A stretch of DNA of 64,000 nt, from the NCBI GenBank assembly GCA_964035545.1, contig OZ037765.1, forward strand, positions 7,142,698-7,206,697. The letters run 5' to 3'. The translations under genes were made by a program, and so were the position numbers. Within the stretch, counting starts at the first letter, position 1. Every line of letters starts with the position of its first letter. This stretch comes from Bugula neritina. Lineage: Eukaryota; Bryozoa; Gymnolaemata; Cheilostomatida; Bugulidae. The notes under the pieces were generated by a model, which was not told where the DNA came from, ran no database searches, and saw only the letters and a program-made list of their open reading frames with translations. Positions 13,101 through 26,307 of the stretch are shown piece after piece.

Positions 13101-16100
13101 CCAACGGAAAAGTGTTTGATGTCTTCAGTTGAAGAATGTGTCATGGCTATAGAAAGTCAGCTTCCTCTACATGACTCTGTTGATGCAACATCTGATACAG
13201 TCACAGTTAGTTTGCCAGTACATGTGTACTACTGTCTATAGTCCGTGATATTCCAGCATAGTAGTTTATAGTAACTTATTATAGTGTTTAGTTACTAACT
13301 GAATACCAACAGCAAGTAATTGAATACTATGATATGGTCATTGCTTACAACTGATGAAATTTGAAATTTTTACATAAGATGTATTGTTTTAAACTTATGT
13401 TATATTCAGAAACTGTATACATAGGAGTTAGAGGGAGTTTTATTTCCAGTAAGAAATTTATTATTCTATCACCCTTCAAAATTGCTTCACTCCCATTATG
13501 TCACTTGTCAATTTATAATATAATGACTAACTTTTTACAAATTCTGAAATAAGGTGATTGTTGAATAGTAAATATGAAAATTGTTGTGCATATAGAAGTT
13601 GTGTGCTCTTGTACTATTTGCACTAGTATAGACGTAGTTTTCTGCTGTGTAGTGCGAGCCTGCAAGCAGATATCTTACACAACTAGGAGATTCGGAGCAC
13701 CTGCTCTCACCTGACTACCTCAACAGCATACTTATAAACTCAGATTCTGCTCTGCTTTACCTACAATCAGTAAACCTGCAATTAGAGGCTGGGGGTGCAC
13801 CCTCCACCCTAACGGTATACATGACCTCTGCTATCCTTGTATCAACAAGAAGTACCAGAGTTCAACTAGCTGCTATAGATACTATAAAGAAGTTGGTTAT
13901 CAGCCAGCCAAACCAGGTACATGATATGTTTGATTGTAGGACAATATTGTATGTGTTACATTGGCTACACTGTATTGTATGTGTTACATTGACTACATTG
14001 TATTGTATGTGTTACATTGACTACACTGTATTGTATGTGTTACATTGGCTACACTGTATTGTATGTGTTACATTGATTACACTGTAGATTATTGCAGATT
14101 AACCAAGCATTGCTATTTTTCTCCAGAGCTCAGGTCTGTTCCTCGTCGTGATACACTGGAAGAAACGACATCTACATCCAGATGTAACTCTGTCTGCTTT
14201 ATTATCTCTTCCATCATTCGCCACACACAAGGTACACACTCATAGTATAACTTTATTATCTATTGATTTATTAGTCATGTATTTTTGTGCTTTTTCACTG
14301 CCCTCGAGTTTCTTGATGATTCTTGATACGATGCTGTTTTATAACGAGCCTGTTGTATGAAATATCTGCTATAAGTATGTATCTTCTCATTGTCATAATC
14401 TCCCCTGCAATCATGCAGTTGCAGGACTGTTTTTTACAATTTGTGTAGAATTCAAGTCAACTTTCGCCCCTCGAGGAATTGTCTTGTCATGTTGGTATAT
14501 ATTTCTTGTGTCCGCAGTACAACTTGCCTGTGGTGATCAAGTATTTGCTTAGCCTGGGGACATCTTCTCAGACCAGCCCGCTATCTATTAGACTACTCTG
14601 TGACCTGGCCACTTTACAACCTAAGGCTATACCCTACCTGATGCAGACTATACACTCTACTAAGCTAGATACTACTCACTCTGTAGCGGTGGCTAAAGCC
14701 AAAGCTATTTACCACATCTGTGATTTAAGGTACGTCATCTCTGTAAACCATCACCAGTGTGTTGGGGTAGCATTTGTGTTTTGTTCAACTTTCCAGCTGA
14801 TTGTATGCTTTTTCGGTCTAGTAATTCTTCATTGAATTTGTAGTTAGAAGAATCCAAGGAATTGAATGGTCACAGCCAATATATAGTGTATTGGAGCTTT
14901 GTTGAATTGCATCTGTTTTGTAGTAACTTTTTTCTAAAACTAGTATTTGAAAATAATTTCAAAACAGGTAATATATTTTAATATGTTAATGAGCTTCTCC
15001 AGCTAGTGCAAATACAGCTCTACTGGATATAACATGCATGTCAATACACGTCAATTTGTGTCAATATATATTAATATGTGTCAATATAGGTCAATATAGG
15101 TCAATATATGTCAATATAGGTCAATATATGTTAATATGTAAGTCAATATAATATAATACTGATATTGAATAAAAGCCAGAATTTTAGAATTCATAAGGTT
15201 TATGGGCTGTTCTAATTTACTTATCTTAGCTCTACTGTTCAGTTTAAACCAGATGTAACTCCAGACTGAATACTGAATATCGAGTACTGCACCAGATCAA
15301 CCTGTGGTTGTGTCATGTGTTTTAGACCAGAGTTGTATATTGCTGAGGTTTTGCCTGATTTAAACCAGACTTTGGCCACCCGGACCTCTCAACCAGAGGA
15401 AGTAGTATTGCTCTCTATACAGACTCTGTGCATCCTAGTAGAGTATGAGGTACTAGACATCATGTCTACCTGGGAGGTTATTGCTAGCCATTTCTCTTCA
15501 GCTCAGAAATCCAGGTACATACCTTTGAGAATCTGTTGTGAAGTAGATAGTGTTTCAGATAATACATTGTAAGGTGTTGAACAAACGCTTATGAGTCAAC
15601 TTGAGTTAGTTGAGACTTGGGCAGGCTTACTATACTCACAATTTCCTTCAAAAGAAGTTGTCTGTGAATCTTTAATTTTTTAGTCCCAACACTTCAGCTA
15701 GAGTGTCAAAAATATTATTTGAGTTAACATGGGGAGATAATACTTATAGCTAGAATTATTATTATCTCCCTCATAGACTGCAGCTGTATAATATTCCATT
15801 TTTTATGACTTCATGCTCGTGTTATCATTTTTTTTCTTTGAGTGAAGTCATTTTTATACTTTTAATATATGTTGAGAGAAACTAGCCAGGAGTATTATAT
15901 GGTGTGATACTGTAATTTTAACTGACCAATAGGAGTTCACCAACTTTATTGATTACAGACCACTGGAAGTAGCTGGAATCTGTGAGTTTCTTGGATTAAG
16001 TGCTGATTTCAAAGAGCCACTGACTCCACCACTACAAGTAAATTATCTTCCCTAATATACCCCATGCCAGGCTGTTTTGTATCCCAGCAAGCATTATTTT

Positions 16101-19100
16101 CGAGTTTATATACAACTTTTGTTTTTGAACAAAAAGGCAGGTTTTATATTACATAATACTTTCAATATTACTTCATTGATACATAATTAGCTAATCAGAA
16201 AGATGCTGATTGGATAGAATGTTTTATATATTTCTGTTCCCGTAGAACTTTCAGGATATGGCGCTCTCTACACTGTGGAGGTACACCTCAGATGCCAGCT
16301 GTTTGGTTGTTTCTGCAGCATTCACTGCTCTGTCAAAGTTTCCCTTTGATAGCATAAAGTACAGCCACATGTCTGAGCAGGTCAGTGTTGGGTTGATACA
16401 CACAGACGCTGATTTTCATAGGTCAGCAGTATTTTGCGTGTTTTTAATGATTCTTGAAGTTTTTCTGCTACTCTTTTTACTGAATCAAAAGATATTTACA
16501 TAGAAAAATGAATCCCCTGGTATGGAAAGACAAGAATGTACGGGGTTTAATGATGATATTTTTGGACATTTTTGTCTTCGTACATTTTAGACTATGGTTT
16601 TACTCTGGCAAATGAAGATTAATCAATAAAAGAATGACAAATTGAGTTAATCATGCATTTTCTGGCTATTTAAACCTTCTGCTCATGCAATTTCATTTAA
16701 GTATATAAAATGCATGATTCACCATAAAGTTTTTTATTTGTGATAGAATTTTCATGTTCTTATTTTATGCTACTTTTTAGCTTTATTTTATAGAACCTTA
16801 TACTGAGAGTTCTATCAGTTTTTATACATGTTTTGAAATTGTTTGTAGCAGGTTTAGAGCATTGTAGCAGAGCATATAAACAGGTGTGAAGCATTGTCAC
16901 AGAATTGTAGATGTTTGCTGTTGCCACCAGTTAATGGAGCAGCTGTACAATTTAGTATGTTTCTAATGCTGTATTCCTCCTATCTGAACTGACACATTCA
17001 ACTATCTGCTTACTCTGAGGTGTATTTTAGACACAGCTGACTTACGCTGCCGATTACAGTGACAACAGGGAGAAGTATGATAGTGGTCTTATCAATGCTG
17101 CTGCCGTACTGGACCTTCTCACAGAGCAGCACTCTGACAGCCTGCAAGGCTACCAGACCCTCTTGAATAGCCTAATCACAGCTGTAAGTGAATATATTCT
17201 GAGGATACATACAGCACTGAGGTCACCATATGCTGTGGTGCTACTCCACTATCCAGTAGAGCATGTATAGCACCCCCCTCCTCCCCTACTACTGTCACAC
17301 ATTCATAGTATGCATACTTATAGCATGTGCTCTTATACAAGTATAAACATATGTTGTCAGGGACAGATTAGTTTAGTAGGCAAGAATGTTGTTTCCCTGA
17401 ACACTGTTATACTACACAATACTGCTAGAAACATTGCAGTTTGCTTCAAGTATTAAATTGTAATTTAGTACCATTGCACATTGAGTATATGAGTATCACT
17501 ATCAGTAACAGCAATGTAACTCTTCACTCTTTAATAAGTGCTTGTATCGCTATTGTGATGTATATTGTGCTGTGTATTATACTGTATATTGTTCTGTAGA
17601 TTGTATATATAGTTGCTAATGTTTCACCTGTATTTCACTATGTTATATACTTTGGTAGGAAGCCCGTAACTTAGGAGTTGGCATTACAAGAAAGTCTGTA
17701 AACGCCAGGTCAGCTGTTCCTAAATCTCTCCAGAAGATTCCACAGCTAATCGACAGCAGATATGGAGCCGTGAAAAATAAACCTAACTCAGCAGTTGCTC
17801 TTGGCAACAGCATAGGTTGGTTATAAATTCACATTAATTATAATTATAAAAAGTTATTGCAAAACATTATACCATTGCTATTTCAGACATGTTTCAACTG
17901 TTTCAATATATGACTGGAAATTTGTTTGTATCATAAACATAATATAAACCACTTATTTTAAAGTTAAAAAGCAATATATTACAAAATGATATGCATTTAA
18001 CCACTCGAGTAATTTATTTAAAATTCATGAAAATAATCATTGTGTTTCAGTTGGGATGTTGAGCTGCACAGTTACCGAAAAGCTAAAGGAAGGTTCATCC
18101 AGCAGTGAAGTGAGACGAATTTATTCAATGTCTAAACAGACCTCCGAGATGCTCTCCAGATTTATAATGAATTCTGTCTCGCTGTCGTCTGCAGAAAATT
18201 GGTTGTTTAATGAGCAGCTCTTGGGTGGCTGGAAATCCTACATCCATCATGCTCTCTTGACGTGTATAGAGGGAAGGCGTGCTAACCTTGTCATCTCTAA
18301 CCAAGTAGGTACATGCATCTGGCTGTGTGATTAATAACTTTTATTACTCTTTTACTTGACTCAAAGAAGTTGTTAGAAAGTAAGATAAATTGAGAGTTAT
18401 ATTCTCTCAAGTAATTAGCAGGGAGGAATATACAACTTGTGCCCTCTCTAAACATATAGCCAGAAATTTGTTGTTGTGTTCTCAATCTGCCAATGGCATG
18501 CTCTGCTGCAGCCCTCTTCACCGCCCTTCCTTGAACTTGTCTGTTTGGCTAAAGATCACCTGGACACCGTCATCTGCACGTCTGCTAAGCACGATGAGAT
18601 TACACAAAGCAGCGCTCTCATAGCATTGACCTCTCTAGTCTCCGTAATCAGACAGCTACTCGATGGAGTCAAACACACTGATCTCCCAACTTCTCTAATT
18701 AAATGGGAACAGAACGTTCTGGAAGGTCTGATAGCAACTTCGTGTGGCCAACCTTACAAGTAAGTTCTACTAGCATATAGACACTGTTTTTTCTATTTTT
18801 CCACTCTTAGATGTTGGTTGAGGGCTGTATAGTACACATTGTGCTATTTTGTTCAAGTTACTTCTCTAAGCGAGTTACTAAACTCACTCGATATATAGAA
18901 TATTCTTGACCTAGGACTGGTTTCCCGTGGCTCACCACTTCTGGGTCGGATCTAATCACCTCCACGGGACTCTGCTGCCTTTCTATACTGCCTTACTCTG
19001 TGTATGTGGCCAATGAATCTGCTCTCTATACTGTGCTGGGTTTCCTTTTAGACACTCTGCTGTCGAAGGCAGCAGGTGAGTCATCTCCTCGTCTCAGCTC

Positions 19101-21469
19101 ACCATTTTTTTAGTTGAGTGTAGAAAATGAGACACAATACAACTTGAAGTACAAATAGTGAGTCACACATCTGCTTATGTCTGGTGGTATCAGAGGTATA
19201 TAATCTCAACAGTATATTTACTTGTTATAGAAACCCGCACAAGTTTATAGTCGCTAGGCTTGTGAGAACCCCGGATGAAAAGAGTTTTTTAAAGCAGATT
19301 AAGGACTTATTCATATGTGGCACAGGAGCAATTATGACTGGATGCTCTTCCTACTGTCACCAATGGTGTTTGGACGCAAACCACCGACGTTGTGTTAACT
19401 AGGCCAATGTTCTAACCAGTAAACCACAGCTGCTCCCTTACAAATTTGCTTGTCATTTAAATTTTAAATTCTTTTCTAGGTGCTCAAAATCTCCACTTTG
19501 CTGGAACATCTCTCGGCCATATTCTAGCTGAATTGTTCAGCCACAGTTATCAAGATATTGCTGACCATCAGGTGCTTGCTATCTCCATTTTATTTTGTTA
19601 ATGAATGTTTAGTTTCATATCTCAATACATGTGTGTGTTTGAAGGTGTTCAGTCTATAGATAGCTCTGCGAGAGGTTATTGCTGCTCAGCCCCCTTTCTA
19701 GAATTTATCTGGTAATAATGATGGTACACTGCTAAATGATTGCTTATCCTTACCTTCAAACTTGCAAGTAACTTATTTTTAGCAGGCATTATCACATTAT
19801 AGTCTGTTTAATTATAGCTTATTGAGAAAATAGACGAGTGTGTACAGTACCTCACAACAGAAGGTGTAAAGTTGAGTCATACGTAAGTTTTTACATGTAA
19901 GCTTCATGTTTTTCTCCTAAGTTGTAGCGATGATTGAAAATGCTTACGGATTAACGCTGTCTTACACAGGGGTGGCTGCACGTTGGGAATGCTAAAGCTG
20001 CTGCCAGCACTACTTAGTGACAGTATCAGATATAACATACGTGACCTATATGATCAGTTGGCAGCGCAAACAGAGAATGCTGACGCCAGCTCTGTGAGTT
20101 TATGGCTAGATGAGACGAAGTGATTTAAGTTACTAGAATCACATTAGTGTTTACATGTTAAATGTGTGATTCTTTCTGCAACATTGATATCTGAAAGTCA
20201 ATTTAGATGCACTCCAAGCTGATGGTTTTAGTTATTTTTCAATAACTCAAGACATTACTACATGTTGTGTTGTTACTATGTTACTTACAGTAGCTGAGTG
20301 CTAGTGTTTATAGTATATGTAACATGTTGCAGGTAGCTTGGTATGCGAGAGGTCTACTCGCTGCTCAGCTGCATCTACTTAACATGTGGCATGGAGACAT
20401 CAGTGACGAAGTGGAATACTTATTGTCACGTCTGTCTCTGGTTAGTGTAAATAATTTTTTAGATTGATGTTACTGATATATACACACACATATATTACTA
20501 GTATCTTGTATACCATATTACTAATATAGTCTATAATATATTACTGGTATTGTGTATAATGTATTACTTATATCGCATGTATTACTACTGTAATATATTG
20601 CTGATATTACATATGTACTACTAGTATACTTTATATAGAATTTGTAATTATATATTATGATAATTTCATATATTATTGATATTCAGCACCAAAACCCTTT
20701 TACCCATTTGTTTAAAAATCAGTGAGATGCTTTGTTTTACATATATTATGATAGTTCCAGACTGATGACTATTTCATTACGTCATTGTTACTGTCACTAT
20801 TACACTATTTTCATGTTGGTTACTTGCTGGAGTTAGAACAAACAGCTTTTCACTTAAATTTTATTATTATCTGCTGCCATTGTTATCATGTATATGTAGG
20901 TTGAAGCAGCCCACTTGGGTGTATGTGTATTGGTTAGTACTTTAGCACAAGAATATCATGAGTCGTCTGCTAAATGGATCCATTTTCTGCAGGAATTTTT
21001 ACTGACAGAATGTGAAGGTGTAAGTTTGTCAGTCTGTTGTTTGACCCCCCAGTTTCTTCTTCTTAAACGTAGTTTAGATGGAATGTCTCTTTTTACCTGC
21101 ACAGCATTTTCTGCTTTTTGAAAAATATCTGATTGATGGTGATTTCTTGACACTCTCAAGTCATGGGTTTTTATTTGCAATATTATATATGCTTCTATAT
21201 GTTGATATATGCTTATAGTCGCTTTTATATGTTTGTATATGCTTGTATTCGCTTATATTTGCTTATATATGCTTATGTAGGTGTATATATGCTTATATTC
21301 TATTATATATGTTTATATATGCTTATATATGCAATATCATCAATCAATTATAACACATCCTGTAGTTTTCTTGTCTTCAGAGTACAGGAAGTGATTGCAA
21401 TGTTCCCGACCTTCACCTCTCCGCACTCTTTCTTCTGACTGGGGCTACGCAGTTGCAGGTACTTACGAC

Positions 21470-21560
<91 letters not shown>

Positions 21561-23597
21561 TTGATTAAGGATTTTGTGGCTAATCACTTATATATCAGCA
21601 CTTGAATAGTCTGTTGAAGTTATCTAACTTTGGTTATGTTATATAATTGCAGCAGTTTAATAACTACTAGTTTTTTATTTATACCATTGCTTTAAAAGTT
21701 GCAAAGCTAGTATCTGTGCAAAAGATTTTGTTTCTGATAAGACCAACTCTGATGAAACAGGGTTTCTGATAGGATAGTGTATGTGAAAGGGTGTTTCTGA
21801 TAGGATAGTGTATGTGAAAGGGTGTTTCTGATAGGATAGTGTATGTGAAAGAGTGTTTCTGATAGGACAGAGGTATATCTACAGGGTTTATTTATATTAT
21901 ATTGTATGACTAGTTGGTCATGTATTACAGCCTGGAGAGACAGACCTGCACCCTCTAGCTGTAACCACTGCAGAGAAGCTGGTCGGCGTGCTGTCTTCAG
22001 CTGATGTCAAGTCCAACTCTAAAGTCTGGATGATGGCGTCTCTCTACAGAGTCTTCAATTCTTCCTCATTTCCCTCTCACAGTATGAGCTGTTCTTACTA
22101 ATGTTCTGGGGTCATTATTCACTATTATATGAGTTCCGTGAAGATAATGCTGCATGATAAAGAAGTGCCTTACTACTTTTTACTGTATGCTGAGAGCTTA
22201 TACGAGAGGCTATGCTTTACGAAGAGAGTTTAAATGAAACTTGATACTTTTTTGAAAAATATTTTTTCCTGTGTCAGAGAATCTGCTGCTGCAGTAAACT
22301 TATCTCTATGTTAGATTTTAAATGATACACAAGGCGTGTAATGCAGACATCAAAGCTTGACTCTATGCTAAATTCTCGTGCTTGCGACTAGATTTTCTCA
22401 TGTGTTATTACCCATAGTTCAATAATGCTTCATTCAACTCTTGTGCATTTACTGCGAGTTGTTGCCTAAATTATAATTAGGGAGCAGCCATAGTCTAGTA
22501 TGACAAAAGTCGTGGGTTAGAGTCCGTGTCTAGAAGAGCATCCAATTATAATTGCTCCTCTGCCACAGTAGAAGTCCTCAAACCATGTTGCCAGCTTGTT
22601 TAGGGCATAGTCCTTAGCCCTCTTGAAAATCCTTTGTAATCGACGGGGGGGGGGGGGGGGGGGTGTGGAAAAATGGGTTTTCACAGGGATGAGTACTTGA
22701 AACAAACAAGAGTTGTCTAATTTATAATTGAATATAATTTCTAGGTCGAGACTTGGCTCCTACATATAAGCACACCCTTCCTCAAAGCTCTATATTGAGA
22801 CATGCTGTTGAAAGCTTACACGGCTATGTCAAGGCTAAGCTAAAGCTAACCAGTCAGCAGCTGGTTGCTTTACTGCGATGCATTACAGCTGCTGCCGAGG
22901 TGAAGCAGCTGCCACTTCTTCAATGGTCAGCTCTACTCCTACCTTTGATGAGACAGTCTTCAGGTAAAGTTTGTCTGGTGCACCAAAACAATCTTTATGT
23001 AAATAAATCTTGACATTTGTAGGTATGAATGAGTATTCTTTTCATTTGCATTTCAAAGTTTTCTGTTAAGTTTTCATATCAAAAGTATTGGTAAAATATT
23101 GACAAATTTTGACACTGGTGCATTTTCAATATCATTAATATTATGCGTTTCATGATTCATTGTGTTTAGTAAACTACTTACCCTATCAAGTTGCTGTGAA
23201 GTAATTCTCACTCATATTCACAATATGCAATCATCTAGTAATGTTCAAATTGCATTTTAGAAAGCAATGAGATTCAGAGTTTGTGTATAAGAATAGCAGC
23301 AAGTCAATGCAAGGGTTGTCTTCTTTCATCAGCCTTTGTTTCCAGATGGTGTTCTCCCCAACTGTACAACACATTGAGTGTGAGTATGCTTAGGTTGTAG
23401 TCAATTGCCTTACTTTGTTATACTGATTGTCCACAGCATGCAGTTACTGTTTCTAATATTGCAGCTTGGCGCTCAGGTGTCTCTATTGACTGTGTTTGAG
23501 AAATGCATAGATTATATAAGAGTATCGAAATTGAATGCATTTAGAGATCAATGTTGGCTGCCCATGCTTTTACAGGTAAGTGTAATTGATATACTTG

Positions 23598-23666
<69 letters not shown>

Positions 23667-25755
23667 GTGTACATGTGTGAGTTGGCATGTGTGTATGTAT
23701 GTATGTATGTATGCGTGTATTCGCAGTTTAGCCACTAATGTATATAGTTTCTTGCAATAAACTGATGACATATTAACAAATACAACTGAATAAGCCAGGT
23801 TTTTTCCTAATTTTGCTTGATTTTCTTTGTTTTATCCTAATATTTTTAGTAATTTAGTTACACGGTAGCGATGCTTTATTCATCACATTAGCTGCTAAAC
23901 TATAAAAAATAGCTAAAAACCAGAGATATATAGTGTGTACTAAATTAAGTATAATGACCCATGTATGTATGTATATACCTACATAAATACGCAGTATAAA
24001 AGCACCATGCTTGTTCTTGCATCTTCTCCATAAAATTGTTGGAGTTGAAAGTTACTCATTTACACATCTGTGGTTCATACAAAAGTCTTTGGCTGTTTTT
24101 AGGAAAATGAATCTGAAAAGCCTCCAATTCTTTACTTGATCGCCTCTCTCCGCCAAATAGTGGAGAATTTTACTCTCCGTTCACCATCCACTCAGACGTT
24201 TGCTTGTGAAACTCTAATTAAGCTATGTCAAGGACTTTCAACTCATCACCCTCTCTATGTATGTAATACTTATCTCAGAATAGCTGTCCTTCAAACAGAT
24301 GTTCAAGCTGTGTGCATAAATGGTCACTTTTCATTTTTATATACCTGGAGATATCTTTCTAATAAATATTTTTATCTTATGAACGAATTATCAAATATGG
24401 AAATCACATGCCATACTTTTGCCAATAATGCATGTAATTGAAATGTAACTTTTTGGTCTGAATTCATTTAAACATTGATTTTAATTTGTTTTGTTTGCTA
24501 GAAAGTCTGGTTTTTATCAAAAGCATTTGTAAAAGCTCAAAGATGATTTTTTTTCGTCAAATTTATGGTTTGTCTGATAGGTATTTGACATGAAATTTGA
24601 GTATAGTTTTTAAAAGTTGATGAAATATTTTGCTAACAGATGCTGCGTTTAGCCAGCAGAAAGCGTATTATATAGAAGAACTGGTTTCACCTTCTCTTGA
24701 ATTGTGTTGTAGATTAATTTGGTAGATGAGCTGTGCACATGTTTGGGCAGTTGTGAGAGCACCCTCACTGCTCATATATTTACCCAGTTGAGAAATAGCA
24801 CTACAGCACTCTATCTAGCTTGCAGACTGCTGAATAAAACGTCTGCACTGGAAGTGTTAGTTCAGGCTATAGAGGCAGTAGCCTTGAAATGGTTTGTATT
24901 ATATATAATATGTTGAATTAGTAAAATAAAAAGACAAATATATTATATATTATGCTGCCTTCAGGTTGTTTTCTTATGACATGGTTCTCCGATTAGGCTA
25001 TAGCGTTGTAGCCATTATGATTTGATGTTTTGTATATTATCATTAGTGATACAGAATGGCTCTTGCGTTTGACCTACCCTTGCTGGGCTGCCTTGACATC
25101 TAATCAAAGCATGGAGTTCTTAGTCAGTGTACAGAACCTAACTCGGGACTCTTGTGACATGGAGGTATATTATTATAAATCATCACCTAGAAGATTCACT
25201 ACACAATAATCTACAATGATTTCTTCAAACTTCAAGGCTAAATATCCCAATTATATGTTATTTTAATTCAAGTAATTGCTAACTCTATTGGCGTTTTCTG
25301 TAATTTTTTCCAATATTTTTAATGTTTTCACTAACATATTTTGCAGTTAGGTTCAACACATATGCCTTTAATCCTTCATTCTAGCCTTGAATCTTCTAGG
25401 CATACTGAATGAATACTTTGAGCAAATATTGTTATTGTAATTATATGCACTGTGTGATTACAGTACTGTGAGGTGTGGCTGCAGATTCTCTGTTCTGCTG
25501 TAATAAGCTGGGCCAAGGGTAAACCCTGCTGGAAACAGCTACCGGCATTGCTCAAGATTAATCTGCATAAATTAATGTCAGAAAGTCCCTGGACTCAATT
25601 ATCTAACCAGGTATTGCAGCTAATACTCAAATATTCGTTTCCTTAAAAAAATCACTGTTAAATTTTATTGAAAACCTTATTTCCTTTTGCAGACCCAGGG
25701 TTGGTTGGAACAAATGAGGCTCAAGAAAGGTTTTACTACTGCTTGGTTTAACTGA
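4135..25755 (+). CDS. FOCAD: focadhesin (FOCAD), complete, 35 coding exons
   Basis: Large helical HEAT/ARM-like protein of the DUF3730/DUF3028 family; in vertebrates it acts at focal adhesions and stabilises the cytoplasmic SKI RNA-decay complex. Exons: 4135-4188, 6532-6609, 7366-7520, 8569-8637, 9540-9665, 10021-10195, 10961-11137, 11890-11983, 13009-13205, 13653-13916, 14127-14231, 14518-14729, 15326-15514, 15959-16037, 16246-16380, 17031-17183, 17659-17815, 18051-18304, 18512-18759, 18915-19075, 19480-19571, 19818-19882, 19970-20093, 20333-20440, 20900-21019, 21381-21458, 21931-22081, 22745-22963, 23261-23379, 23465-23575, 24103-24258, 24713-24891, 25047-25164, 25464-25610, 25693-25755. 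They sum to 4932 nt with unbroken phase: about 1643 aa against about 1800 in human. The start MDAVKRHLLF aligns with the vertebrate N-terminus. Diagnostic blocks are EYEVLDIMSTWEV (exon 13), IPQLIDSRYGAVKNKP (exon 17) and the tryptophan-rich end (stop TGA 25753). AATAAA follows at 25795. Small exons may be missed, most likely between 16380 and 17031. Confidence 0.9.
4361..6348 (-). CDS. class A GPCR, FMRFamide/neuropeptide receptor-like, nested in FOCAD intron 1
   Basis: Seven-helix plasma-membrane receptor, probably for a small amidated neuropeptide. Exon 1 is 5392-6348 (319 codons, TM1-TM6) and exon 2 is 4361-4702 (TM7 and cytoplasmic tail). They join in phase 0 across consensus GT-AG, giving about 432 aa. 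Visible motifs are N-glycosylation sites near residues 36-50 (NYT, NSS), the TM1 motif GLISNVLV (residues 85-92), the ERY form of DRY (169-171) after TM3, FIICQ|LPAL in TM6, and NSAINFILY in place of NPxxY in TM7, a form typical of invertebrate FMRFamide-receptor relatives. The tail is Arg- and Ser-rich. Start is uncertain: Met1 at 6348, or Met34 (MANYTQ, 6249), which begins just before the glycosylated N-terminus. The gene lies wholly within the FOCAD intron on the opposite strand. The ligand cannot be read from sequence. Confidence 0.85.
7980..8024. repeat. pyrimidine-rich tandem duplication in FOCAD intron 3
   Basis: The phrase tgcccttctccctccacc is repeated directly in an otherwise AT-rich intron. 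It has no evident function and coincides with no splice site used here. Confidence 0.5.
12562..12985 (-). mobile_element. TTAA-type (piggyBac-like) MITE, copy 1
   Basis: This is the inverted counterpart of the element at 42261-42705. Shared blocks include the tract from ttcacgattttcagtcaaaaa to aacttaatcggccgattt and the internal gggtactcggacgag. The right end reads aggtataaaaacaac followed by TTAA (12986-12989); the left TTAA is mutated (ctaaag). About 424 bp, no open reading frame of note. It lies in FOCAD intron 8 and ends only 23 bases before exon 9. Confidence 0.7.
13945..14084. repeat. five-copy 28-bp tandem repeat in FOCAD intron 10
   Basis: The unit attgtatgtgttacattgRct plus acaYtgt is repeated five times with few substitutions. 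It starts about 30 bases after the exon 10 donor and ends about 40 bases before the exon 11 acceptor, so it fills most of this short intron. Confidence 0.85.
15042..15150. repeat. (gtcaatata)n short tandem repeat in FOCAD intron 12
   Basis: About ten imperfect units of 9-10 bases (gtcaatatag, gtcaatatat, gttaatatgt). Non-coding. Confidence 0.6.
19243..19438 (-). mobile_element. tRNA-derived SINE, copy A, in FOCAD intron 20
   Basis: Read on the minus strand it begins gggagcagctgtggtttact and continues with a box A-like head (TGGTTTACTGGTTAGAACA), a degenerate box B, a middle block gaagagcatccagtcat and a tail ending agcgactataaac. Head, middle and tail are shared with copies at about 22480, 39611 and 60156. 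Any reading frame across it is incidental. Confidence 0.65.
21471..21557. repeat. (TA)n microsatellite
   Basis: About 40 TA dinucleotides just downstream of FOCAD exon 26, with one interruption near the start. Confidence 0.95.
21762..21865. repeat. 32-bp tandem repeat, about three copies
   Basis: The unit begins gtttctgataggatagtgta and continues tgtgaaagggt. It is repeated almost perfectly in FOCAD intron 26. No function seen. Confidence 0.8.
22480..22703 (+). mobile_element. tRNA-derived SINE, copy B, in FOCAD intron 27
   Basis: Starts gggagcagccatagtctagt, then a box B-like gggttagagtcc, the shared agaagagcatcc block and the gggttttcacagggat tail. A 19-base poly-G run interrupts the tail near 22645-22663. 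Closest in layout to copies C and D. Confidence 0.65.
23600..23660. repeat. (TA)n microsatellite with (GTAT)n downstream
   Basis: About 30 TA units follow the FOCAD exon 30 donor, then gtatgtatgtatgtatgtatg at about 23693-23713. Confidence 0.95.
23740..23985 (+). repeat. dispersed repeat family 3, copy 1
   Basis: Matches 27885-28080 in the same orientation over aaatacaactNaataa, the middle block of taatttt/ttgcttgat type, and the end actaaattaagtataatgacccatgtatg. It finishes in a short tetranucleotide tail, as many non-autonomous elements do. Class unknown. Confidence 0.5.
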
Positions 25756-25794
25756 CAATCTCACAGCTGAAATAGTTCACTGGTCTGCAAAGGA

Positions 25795-25800
25795 AATAAA
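25795..25800 (+). terminator. FOCAD polyadenylation signal
   Basis: Canonical AATAAA, 40 bases after the FOCAD stop codon. Confidence 0.6.
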
Positions 25801-26307
25801 AGCATGATGGTGCATAAGCTGCAGGTTAATGGGCTTATGTTTTAGAGATGGTATTCATCCAATGTTCATAAAACTCAGGAATGTTATGCAGCAACTCTAA
25901 AGTATACCTTCCATAGAATTGTGCTTGCTTAAACTTTGTGCAGTAGGATAAGATTCAGCCAACTCAACAATGAATAAACATTGCTATAGTAAATAAAATA
26001 CTTTAATTTATAATGTATGCAATTACTACAGATTTATGACAAAAATATTCTATGTATATACAAAATATCAAAAAAAAACAGTAAATATCTTTGTATTATA
26101 TTTAATTTTACATTATCAAACTATATATAGATTAAAAATATATTTGCCAACATAAAATTGTGTAGTATTTTAGTTAGCATCAACTTTATATATCCTTGTT
26201 CAAGATGATGTACATTAGAAGGATGAAAGCTAGTGAACAGCACTTTACAATTTTAGAAAATGTCAGTTTCTTAAAAATGTATTCTGGAAGAATGGGTGTA
26301 TGATAGT

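Noticed and set aside
19184-19402. 72-codon plus-strand frame in a FOCAD intron
   Set aside because: Crosses SINE copy A in antisense; FOCAD exons 20 and 21 join without it.
21163-21438. Tyr-rich frame over tatatgcttatat repeats
   Set aside because: Simple-sequence translation in an intron; only 21381-21458 is exon, in another frame.
22645-22663. 19-base G run as a possible regulatory G-tract
   Set aside because: Sits in a SINE tail and is the kind of homopolymer that is unreliable in assemblies; a similar run occurs at about 51337-51349.
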